Source: Amphimedon queenslandica
Taxonomy: Eukaryota; Porifera; Demospongiae; Haplosclerida; Niphatidae
Direction of reading: 5' to 3'
DNA length: 55,222 nt
Assembly: GCF_000090795.2 (NCBI RefSeq)
Contig: NW_003546304.1
Span: 1-55,222, forward strand
The position numbers were made by a program, and so were the translations under genes. Below are positions 24,300 to 36,800 of this stretch, piece by piece; positions within the stretch are counted from its first letter, which is position 1; each line of letters begins with the position of its first letter. A model generated the notes under the pieces. The model had not been told where the DNA came from, did no database searches, and saw nothing but the letters and a program-made list of their open reading frames with translations.

Positions 24300-24839
24300 T
24301 AATTTGAAAGGAATTGGTGGCCTTGCTCGACAAAAAGCAGCTTTGTTTGGAAAATAACTAAAAAACCTATAATGTCCTTTTTGCTTTGTCTTATATCATT
24401 AATTCTCAGTGTTCATGTCATAACTTATTTCACTACTGCAGCTTTTAATATTAATTATGGAAGTATTATAATGACAATAATCATACTATAAAAATAGATC
24501 TAGACTACACAGCCAAGAGTTAGCATGTATGATACAAGGCACTGCCCAAGATAATGAATAAAACCTGATTACAGTATTGATACAGTCTGACAATATCATT
24601 GCTGAATCATGCATGTTGTTCTGGCTGAACCAGCGCATATTCCAGTATGATTGTATCAAGGCTGATAGATCAAGCTAGGGTCATTGCTATGTTAGCTGCC
24701 CAAAATTCATGATTCAGGTTGCAATAGGCCGGATCAGGACTGACATATTCATGATTCAATAGACACAAACTCTGGGCTGTGTACGTGTGTAAGCCGTAGA
24801 CAGGTAGACTCCGCCTTACCACGCACCTTAATTCCAAAC
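24300..24839 (+). other. Decayed R1-like tail end and spacer before R3
   Basis: Just after the R2 stop, 24301-24356 still resembles the last codons of R1 (the part coding [15 protein letters not shown]) but is out of frame with R2. The rest is 3' flank resembling R1, then the R3 5' region with GACTCCGCCTTAC, a string also present before R2 (near 21680). No other gene is seen. Confidence 0.65.
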
Positions 24840-27800
24840 ATGGATGCAAAGTTCTTTTCTCTGCTCCTGGTTCTTTCACTTCTTTGCATGAGAATAAGCT
24901 ACACAGAAGGATCAGCAGTGTAAGCTAAGACAACCAGTTCGATCTGAATAGAAACCTCATTGGCATTGTTTCATTATAGATGTACTGTCCTAAAAACGAG
25001 ACAAGCGTCGATTAGTGCTGCTAAAACTGTTTACTATCAGAGCTCTTACAGTATAAGTTGTGGTTGGTGGTTGTTTAGGAGGAGATGCACGGTCTATGAA
25101 AGAAGGTAAGAATTTATGGACCAAACTGAAATTTTGACACAATATTTTACAATAGATCATCAATACAGTATGTAACAAATTATATAACTGAGTACTATCA
25201 AGGTCAGGAGTGTTGCACAGGATACAGTGGAACTCCTCCTAATTGCCCTCGTGAGTTGTATATATCTCCTCTTATTATTGATTTTGATGTAACACAAAAA
25301 TAGCTGTCTGTAATGATCCTTGCTCAAACTGTGCTTCTTGTATTGCTCCTGGTATATGTACCTGCGATCCTGGATACACTGATAATGACTGTTGTACAGG
25401 TATAATCATTAACATGTTAAAGAAATGCTGTTGCATCTCATAATAGATATTAATGAGTGTTCATCCTTTAATGGAGGTTGTGAGCATCAATGTCAAAACA
25501 CTGTTGGCAGTTATACATGCTCATGTCCTACTGGTTTCAGTCTAGTGTCACACACTGCATGTCAAGGTATGATGTTTTTATAACTACAAGTAAACTTAAT
25601 GTGTCTAAAATTTTCCTAGATACTAATGAATGTGCATCCTCAAATGGAGGCTGCTCTCAAATTTGTAAAAATACTCCTGGAAGTTATTATTGTGAATGTT
25701 ATCCTGGATATACTCTTGGTAGTGACAGCCATACATGTAATGGTAAGTACTTCACAACCTCTTGATTGTGTTCTTTATTGAAAACGGGAATTTTTAAAAA
25801 TATTCATAACTTTGTTGTTGCTTAAAGAGACACTAATGAATAATTATAATTATGGTGGTGTGACTCTATTTTTAGATAATAATGAGTGCAGTGCTGGAAC
25901 TGATGCTTGTGGTCAAGTATGTCATAACACAGTTGGTAGCTATGCATGTAGTTGCAACTCTGGATATTTACTTGCTACTAGTGATCATAGAACATGTAAT
26001 GGTATGTGAGATACTTAACACATAACTAACATTATAATTGGTTTAACTTAAGATATAAACGAGTGTTTGGATGGTGATAATGGTGGATGTCATGGAACTT
26101 GCACTAATACTGTTGGCAGTAGAACTTGTTCTTGTAGCAGTGGATATGTACTGACCAATGGAAATGAATGTCCTGGTATGATCACTGTTATAATAATTAT
26201 TAAACCTTCAATAATTGATTGTATTGTAGATAAAAATGAGTGTTCAGTTAGCAATGGTGGATGTGCTCAAAACTGTCACAATACAATTGGATCATTTACA
26301 TGTTCTTGTAATGCTGGCTATGCATTGAGTAGTAATGGAAAAGGCTGCAATGGTTAATATTATAATTAAAAGACATATCACATTATTGTATGTGTATAAT
26401 AATAGATATTAATGAATGCAATACAAACAATGGTGGCTGTGAGCATACCTGCACAAACACAGTTGGTAGTTATACCTGTTCATGTAGAACTGGTTACTTG
26501 CTCTCCAATGGGCATTGTGCAGGTACAATGTATGTCATAATGACATAATACTTTTATTCATAATATTTTCAGATAAAAATGAATGCAATAGCAACAATGG
26601 AGGCTGTAGTACTACTTGCGTCAATACTGTTGGTGGTTACCATTGTGAGTGTAATTCAGGATACAACCTTCAGAGTAATGGAAAAACATGCCAAGGTACT
26701 ATCAAGAAATCAATATATCGTTTTATGTACATATTAGATGTGAATGAGTGCTCCACTAATAATGGAGGCTGTGCTCAGAATTGTGTCAATACTGCCGGTA
26801 GCTATCACTGTACTTGTAATGCTGGCTATACTTTGTCTGGTAATGGGAAAACGTGTAATGGTAAATGGAATGATAATAGTGAAAAATTAAAATTATCATT
26901 AACTGACAGATAATAATGAATGTGGCAATCAGAATGGAGGATGTGACCAAGTGTGTACTAATACAGTAGGGAGCTTCACCTGTTCATGTAATACTGGCTA
27001 CACACTATCTAACAATGGAAGAGACTGCAATGGTTTGTAATATAAACATAAATATTTATTATAAAGATTATTTTAATGTAGATATAAATGAATGCAATAC
27101 AAACAATGGAGGATGTATGCAAAATTGTATCAACACAGCTGGGAGCTACTACTGTACATGCAACACCGGGTATTCACTGGCTAATAATCAGCGTGGCTGT
27201 CAAAGTAAGCTCTACCCATTCATTTATCTGTAATATAGAGTATTGTATAGATATTAATGAGTGTAATCAAGGAAATGGTGGATGTGAACAGACTTGTACT
27301 GACTCTAATGGCAGTTTCACATGCTCTTGTAACACTGGGTACCAGCTAGTATCAGGAAAGCATTGCTCTGGTATGATACCATTATATGATGATAATGCTT
27401 TTATTTTGATTTCAATTAGATATAAATCAATGTAATTCTAATAACGGAGGATGTGAACATACTTGTATTAATACAGTTGGTAGTTACTCCTGTCAGTGTA
27501 ATTCTGGCTATAGTCTTAACAGTGATAATAGTAATTGTGATGGTAAGATCATTAGTTTCTCATTGCAACCCATCACATTTGATTTAAGATATCAATGAGT
27601 GCAACACTAACAATGGAGGGTGTCAGCATGTTTGTCAGAATACTGTTGGTAGCTATAAATGTTCCTGTAATGCTGGATACACTATAAATCTTGACAATAA
27701 AACTTGCTCATGTAAGAGAATGTACAAAGTAATATATATTCTAAATATTTTTAATTTCATAGTTAATTGTGATGATTCTTGTCATCATTGTATCTCATGT

Positions 27801-30800
27801 ACCTCTCCTACTACATGTTCCTGTATCAGTGGATGGATGGGTGATAACTGTTGTACAGGTAAGTAATCAAAAGGATAATTGACACAAGAGCAACTTTTCT
27901 ATTACAAAAGGTCATTTTTGTAAACAAGCCTTTAATCCCATAAGTCCCATCTCAGCAAATTTTTTGCTGTTGATGTTTTACCATTTAAGCATGAGCAATG
28001 AGATTCATCTTATTTGCTGAATATATGGAATGCAACTGATCCTAAATTCATAGCAAGTATTGCATCACTCCATGTAACTTATTCTTGACCTCAGTCTGCA
28101 CTGCTCTGCTTATTCTGCTTTACAAATCAAAAACATTTGTAGATAAAAATGAGTGCTTGACAAATAAAGGTGGGTGTGCTCATCAGTGTCATAATTCAAT
28201 GGGATCATATACATGCACATGCAACCATGGATATCAGCTACAACCTAATGGAAAGACTTGTATTGGTTAGTTATTGACAGACCATGTAAATGAATTGATG
28301 GTGCACTGTATAGATATAAATGAGTGTTCAAATGATGATGATAATGATTGCAATCAATTATGCAGTAACACCCCTGGGTCGTATACATGCTACTGTAATA
28401 CCGGCTATGAATTGCAATCAGATGGTGCCACTTGTGTTGGTAAGTACTTACTTATATAGAGATCTATTCTATTCCTATCATTCTCAGATACTAATGAGTG
28501 TCACAACAACAATGGAGGATGCAATCAAACCTGTACCAACAACATTGGTAGTTATACCTGCTCTTGCTCAGATGGATACACTGCTAGTGGACATTCTTGT
28601 AATGGTATGTAATTATTTTAACTGAGCTACCTGTATAATGATGTTTCAATATATCTAGATATCAATGAGTGTTCTTCTGCTAGTACTAATGACTGTACAC
28701 ATACCTGCTATAATACAATTGGTAGTTATGTGTGTGATTGTAATGTTGGCTATGTACTTGATACTGATGGACTTACTTGTGTTGGTGAGATATGTATATG
28801 TGTGTGTGTGTGTGTACTATTGGTGTGTGATATATTTTGATAGATGATAATGAGTGTAATAGAAACTATGGAGGGTGTAGTCAAAGGTGTATTAATAATG
28901 TTGGTAGTTATAGCTGTGAGTGTTTTCAAGGATATATTTTAGATGATGATAGTCATAATTGTTCAGGTACATTAATATTATATTGCTTCATGCTTATTAA
29001 TATTATCTATGATTCACAGATCACAATGAATGTGCTACAAATACACATGCTTGTGATCAGCACTGTCATAACTCAAACAGCTCCTACTACTGCACTTGTG
29101 ACAATGGATACAGACTACAGCCAGATGGAAGAACATGTGAAGGCAAGCAAAAAATATTCCAATAATCTAAAATTAATAATAACACTCGATAATAATTATT
29201 AGATATTGATGAATGTGCTGAGCACAGTTCAGGATGTAACCAGTATTGTAATAATACAGATGGAGGTAGAATATGCTCATGTTACAATGGATATGAGCTT
29301 AGTAATAATAACAGAACATGCATAGGTAAGGAATAGAGACTCATTTGTATCATTATGATTATTATAATAGATATCAATGAGTGTCTTACTAATAATGGAG
29401 GCTGTGAAACTACTTGTACTAACACTCCTGGTAGCTACAGTTGTTCATGCAACCCTGGATATGAACTTGACAATGATGTACATCACTGCAATGGTTAGCT
29501 AGTACTGTGTCTATAATAATTATTAATTTATGTAGAAATTGATGAGTGTCTTCGTGGCACTGATTTGTGTGAACACAATTGTACTAACACTGCTGGTAGC
29601 TACAACTGCTCCTGTGTGGTTGGATATTACTTGGAGGCTAATAATCACAACTGTACAGGTATTATATAGGAATACATTATGCATGTTGTACAAATTTTCA
29701 CATGTCATCAGATATAATTGAGTGTAACACTGATAATGGTGGCTGCAATCAAACATGTGTCAATGAGATTGGAAGTTTCCATTGTCTTTGTGATTCTGGA
29801 TACACTCTTGATGATGATGGACTAGGATGCACTGGTAATAATTACAGTTTTATTGTGATCTAGTCTAAGCAAATAAACTTGTCTTTGTATTCAGATATCA
29901 ATGAGTGTCAGACTCCTAGTCATGGTTGTGATCAGCAGTGTAGTAATACAATAGGCTCTTACTACTGCTACTGCAATAATGGCTATAGACTAAATTCTAC
30001 CAGTCAAAGAACATGCTATGGTAATATAAAGGTATTGTTATTAATCTGCTTATTGAAGCCTTTTTGTAGATATTGATGAGTGCTCTGAGGATACAGATGG
30101 CTGTGCTCACAGTTGTCATAATACAATAGGCAGCTATTATTGTTCATGTAATACTGGCTATTCTCTTGAAACTGATCAGCATGGTTGTGAAGGTAAGAGA
30201 ATATATGAAGTATCTTGCTACTGACTAATTCTTTCAGATGTCAATGAATGTTTGACAAACAATGGAGGATGCAATCAGACCTGTAACAATAGCATTGGTA
30301 GTTACAGTTGCTCTTGTGAGATAGGATTTGATCTACATAATGATCAACATGACTGCAATGGTACAATAAGACATCTTTTAAGCACTGAACTACATCAATT
30401 TCTATAGATATAAATGAATGCAGTAGCAATGATGAAAATAATTGTGAGCAAGAGTGCATTAATAACTATGGTAGCTACACTTGTGATTGTTTTACTGGCT
30501 ATCAATTGGACAGTGATAAATATAACTGCTCAGGTATATAAACACGTAATGTACAAGTTGTAATGAAATATTATCATAGACATCAATGAATGCAGTATTG
30601 AGAATGGAGGGTGTGAGCACTACTGTACTAACGAGATAGGTTCATATCATTGCTCCTGTGAGACAGGTTATATTTTGGCAACTAATGGTCATGATTGTAA
30701 TGGTTAGTATAGTTAAAGTTTATGTACAAATGTATCTAATATTCATTTTTAGATGTTGATGAATGTTTAATGAATTACGATAGTTGTGAGCAAAACTGTC

Positions 30801-33800
30801 ATAACACAAATGGCTCTTACTATTGCTCCTGCAATACAGGCTACAGGCTCAGCTCTGATAACTTCACTTGTGATGGTTGGTATAGAATAATGATTATGAA
30901 TAGTGCTGTTATAATAATTATTGCTTTTTGCGTTTATAATTAAAGCTGTGGCTAATAGATGTAGTGCTGTACAGAAAGTTTGAGCCAATTGCAATTGTTA
31001 GATTTATTCATTAGATAAGTGCTGGCCATAGATGTTTCACTTATTGCAATTGAAGTCACGTTAAAAACGGTTAAATGTTAGTAAATATGACATAAAAGAA
31101 TTCTTCATGTTATGTATTTTTTGATACATATGTTCTTATATTGTGTAAAAAGTTTGAACTGATTCCAACCAAAATTTGAATTTTTACAAGCTTTTTAATT
31201 TGCTCAAAAGTCACCTGTAAATGGCTATAGGAAAGAATTCTAGTTAATACATCAGTATAAATAAATTTGCACCCAGATATTTATAGATTGAATTAAATTT
31301 ATTTTGAGATATGAAACTAATAAGGCACAGTTTAATGCTTATATGTTTTTAGATGTTCATGAATGTGATGAAGGCATATCAGGCTGTGAACACAATTGTA
31401 CTAATAGTATTGGAAGTTACAATTGCAGTTGTACCACTGGATACTACCTTGATTCTGATAATCATTCTTGTAAAGGTACTTATAGTAAAACTAAGTCACA
31501 AGTTAAATTAATTGTCTTTTATTTTAGATGTCAATGAATGTGAAACAGCTAATGGAGATTGTGAACACAATTGCAATAATGTCATTGGTAGCTATTACTG
31601 CACGTGTCGTGAAGGATATGACTTAGATGATGACCTTCATGGATGCACAGGTAGAGTTTAGTTAAGTATTTTATGATGTAAAATTGTAAATGCAACAATG
31701 AACATTATAATCACAGACTCTGCATTTTTATTATAGGTCAGCCTTGCTATTTGAATCTTACTGCTCCTGTTAATGGCTCAATGATGTGTACTGGTGTCCC
31801 TGATCAAGTTACTGATGAGAACTGCACCTTCTTGTGTGATTATGGCTTTACGTTTTATGGGTCCCCATTGAGAACCTGTCTCTCTAATCACAGCTGGACA
31901 GGAGAGGAGCCTTATTGTGTCATTAAACACTGTCCCCGTCTCTCTCCTCCTCCTAACGCTTACATTACAACTAAACCATGTGACAAGGAATACACAACAG
32001 ACTGTGAAATAAGATGTGTGGACGGTTATTATATTAATGGACGAACACCATTTTATCAGACCTGTACTGTAGATAATACCACTAATGAGGTATTCTGGAC
32101 TAGACCACCAATTTGTGAGAGTAAGTATATCACTCATGCATTGTTTGAAATAAAAATACTGAATATTGTTTAAAATATGTTATTAGTTACATATAATTTT
32201 TTCTTTTATAGTCATTCCATCTTGTGCTTCAAATCCTTGCCTTCATGGTGGAAAGTGTCATGATAGAAATGTAGGCAGTTTTGCATGTGACTGCTCATTG
32301 ACTAATTACAAAGGAAGCACTTGTGAAGTTGGAATTCTAGAGACGCCAGCTATACCAATACTAGTTGTTGATCAACCGTCACAATTTTTGACTTTAACAG
32401 CTCATCCTGAGACTGACTTAAGAGTAGACATAATATCTAGCAGTAGTCAGCTTGAAGTCCTCTCAAATACTTCATTTTATTTATACAATGTACTTCCAAG
32501 ATCTTATTTCAAATTGATTGCATATGAGGAAGGCATATACACAATCAGTTATAATGTATCAGGAACTGATGCTGACTCGTTTGAGACTCCACCACCAGTA
32601 AGAGTCATAGCAGTGAACAATACTGATGATATCAGTAGAGTAGGAGAATCAAGCAACAGCAGTGACTATGGAATTCCGGATATGCTTACTCCTGGTTGCT
32701 GTACTCCATATGGTCTCACATATCAGTGTCCCTATTCAACAAACACTGTCAGGTTTACTTCAACTTGCTCATGGAGTTTTGAGTCTAGCGGAAACCAAGT
32801 AACTGATGGTGTTACGTTTGTTTCAGCTCATGGATTGACAGTGCCAGTATCAATAGCTGGTGCTGAATTGATTCAAATAATTTCTGATGGTATTACAAAT
32901 ACGCTACCACAGACTGAGCACTCTTGTAATGAGTGTCCGAGCACTAATAATTCCGATTGCTCAAACTATAACTTTGATCCAAATGATTTTCTCATTTTAT
33001 TATCTCGAAGACTATTGGGAGCCTCATACTTGAATTATACCGATCAACTGCTACCCTCCTGGCTTACTCTCCGCTTATTACCACAATGGCTAACTGAGAA
33101 CTCTACTTTTTCTTTCAAAGACTACTCTACCTACTTGAGAACAGGAGACAGAACCAGTGACATCGAGAGCTGTCAGAATTTGAAACTTGGCTCCGACAGA
33201 CTTTACTCTATTATTATCTACAACAATCCCATTTCAGTTGAACTGGTTGACAAGCTGCACACATACACACCACAACAAAATGAGTCAATATGCATTGCTA
33301 TTGATCTCTGCAGTGATAGGGATTCCCCTGTACACATAACACTTCCACCAAGTATCCGAGGTATCATAAATAGCTTCAGTCAAATTCAGGTAAATGACAT
33401 GCACAATTTGTTGCAAAAGGAAAAAATAATTTTATACTACTTTATGTAGGAGTTTGTTCATGAAGGTTGGGAGTTGTCATACGAAGAGGCTGTAGTCTCC
33501 AGGAATGGCATTGGTGCTGATGAAATAAATGCAACATTCCCAGAGTCATACTGGAATGGTAGTAGATACATTGACACTGCTGATGTTCTGCCTTCCTTTG
33601 ATGTTCAACTGAAGATGAATGCCTACAAAAACTTTAATGAGTCTAACATATTTTGGGCAGCTCTTAATGTCACAGGTGACATTTATTATCAGACACAAGT
33701 CACTAAGAATAAAGTAAGTGAGGTATTATTTATTATAGCATGATTATCAATTTTACTAGGTTGAAGGAGTGATTGATGGCAGGGTAAGTCTTACTCTAAA

Positions 33801-36800
33801 TATGAGTTTTAGCAATATGACTGGAGAAATGGTTCTAACAACCAGAGACAATCCTACCATTTTTTCTCTTATTAGTAAGTATGAACTTTTTAAAAGTGTA
33901 TTATGATTTTGTTTTAGATACTGGAGACAATAGTATTCTTAAAGGCATATCAATGAAACTGGACTATTCAGCTGGAAGGAAAGATGAATTATTTTCAAAA
34001 GTCTTTCAGTGCGTAAATCGAGCTTGTCCTTTTGATGTCTTTGTTCAGTTACCTGACCTAAAGATTATAGATTACATTTATCTTCGCACAAACCAAATTA
34101 CCCTTTCAATTGACAGCTATAGGTTTGAAAAGGGAGCACTGGACAATGCGATCACAATCAACTCCTCCTCAGAGGATCCTCTATTGACAGGAGCTCAACT
34201 TCTCATAGAGTCCAATCTAACTGGTAGTCAGCTTATTCTTAATCCATTTATCTCACTCAGGCAGCCTGAAACAGGATCAGCTCTCAGTGCTGGGTATTGG
34301 AAAAATGGCTCTTTTCTAGCAAAACTTCCAAGAGTGGCTTTCTCAATATTAGATACCCTCTTCACTACTCCAGTTTCTATTGACAGTGATAACGGCCTCA
34401 TATTTCATGATGATGACATTAGCATTCTCTCATCATATAAAGCTGGCATTACAGGTAGAAGCTATCGACAAAACAATTGGGATGATATTTCTCTGATTAT
34501 TAATGGTAACTTTAAGACTGGCCCAGATGGTTCATTTGTTAGTGACTTGGAGACGTATGTTCATGACTATGCCAACACTAAAGTGCAAGATGCACGAGAA
34601 AGAGTATTGAATGCACAATTAGCAGTAGAACGTACCAAATCATTAATAATGAAATACAACTGTACTTTAGCCAGTAAACAAGCTAACCTCACCATTCTTA
34701 ATGGTCTGTACACTAAAGCATTAAATAAAGTGACCCAATTTGCTGAAGGCATCAATCAAGCACAAAACTTAATCAGTAGTGCTAACTCATCACAATTGGC
34801 AGTACTGCAAAAACTACAATCAATTTGTACTGATTTGCCCTGTCCAGAGATGTGCCTACCAACTGTAACATGTGAGTCATGTGACAATCAGCTATCAATA
34901 GACAACTGGGGAATAGTAAACAGCATTCAGTTGGAGGAACTCCTCCAATACCAGAAAGGCCTAGTGACTGAGGAGAAATGGAACATACAGCGTCTTTGTC
35001 GTATTATCACAAAAATACGATCCTGGGCCGTGGTGAGTTTTGGACAAATCTGTAGCTACAAGACTGTTTTCAGCAATGTAACTCACGAGGCTGGCGTCAC
35101 TTATACTGAAAGAGTTAATGTATCACAAATACAAGCAGCTATAGTGGATACGTTAGAGTATATTGCTAATGAGTTTTGCTGTCAGAATGAGATATGTGGG
35201 GCCCAAACCTTGAATTATTCATGTGCAGTATCTAATGCAGGGTGTCGTATAGCTCAAACTGCAGCATTAAATACAATGACTGATGCACAGCAAGAACTAG
35301 TGACCCCATTACTTCAATTACCGCAGGCCAAAATAAATCATTCTATTGCTCAAGTTGAATCAACTGTGATAGCAGCACAAATAAATGCGACTCAGGTTGC
35401 TATTGAACAAACACAAAAAATGTTACAAAATCTTCTTAGCCAATACCAACAAGAACTGGACAACTTGCAATCCATTCAAGAAGATCAACGACTGATACTA
35501 ACAATTTGGGAGAACTTAAATACGAGCACAATCCAACAACTACTAAGAGTCAATGGGGTATCATTCACAGCTAATATCAGTGATGAACCCACTTCAACAT
35601 TAATAAATGTCAACATCACTTGTAGCATACCTGTCACTGATACTACTCTGACAATAACCGATACCATTGACTTGACAGCTGGGCTACCATTAATAAAGCG
35701 TGATCTAGCTAACAGGATTCTTAATAGGTTAGGGGTACAACTTGAGAATGGTGCTAATAAAAGGAAGCGATCCATTCTCATTCCTTCCTTTAACAAGCAG
35801 CAATTTGAGACTAAATGTGCATCACTCAATGATGTGAAAGGATTCTTAACACAGCTCAATCAATCTTTGGAGTATGCACTTGGAAAAGCCCAAGAAATAA
35901 AGTCAAATTTAAGTAATGCTGCTGCATCAATTCCCTCAACTCTATCTGTAAATGCCTTCAATTTCTCTCACATAAATTTCAGTTATTTGCAGAGTGAATT
36001 CCAGATTGCAATAGAACAGGATAGTTTGCTCACAGAAGCAACAACAGATCCATCGATAGTCAATCTCACGTCAGCTATTACTGATTTACGTCGATCTATT
36101 CTATTGCAAAGTTTAGAAATTGATAGCACACACTTTATATCATGGCAGACCAGTATGGCCAGCCTTTACAAGGAAGGTATTACGAGGATAGCTAACACAT
36201 CTTGCTATGGCTTTACTGATTGTCTCACAGTACTAACAAATGTATTAAGAGACCTTATATCAGATGCTCCATCAGACATAATTGATCATAATTTAATGTC
36301 TTCGTTATTGGCTGCCAAACAAGCTCTACTCCAATTGAGTCTCTTCACAAATGCATCACTCACAGAAGCAGCCTCTCTTGATAATGGAGTCAATGATATT
36401 GTGCATCATATAGAGAATGCACAGTATTGGTGTAGCAGACTACCAATAATAACAGAGCATCCACAGAGCACGGTACATGTTGTGATGAATGATACACTAA
36501 CTCTTGAGTGTGCTGCTCAATCAATTCAACCTATGAGGTATCGCTGGAAGAAGGATGGGTTCACACTGCAGATTTCCTCTTTTCCGACGTTGACGATTGA
36601 TGAAACAACATTATTGGATGAGGGACAATACCAGTGCACTGTTATGAATAACATTGGAACAGTCGGCTCGCATTTAGCTAATGTTTACATAATTGTTCCT
36701 CCTACTATTGTGCTCTCTCCCTCTGACACCATGACATTTGAAGGCTCTGATAATGGAGGATGGTTTGCATGCAATGCCAGTGGGCACCCTACACCAGGAT

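Noticed and set aside
11968-31650. EGF arrays as a Notch, fibrillin or fibulin gene
   Set aside because: No LNR, ankyrin repeats or TB domains. The EMI, Sushi, Ig and GCC2/GCC3 modules and short tail do not fit these families.
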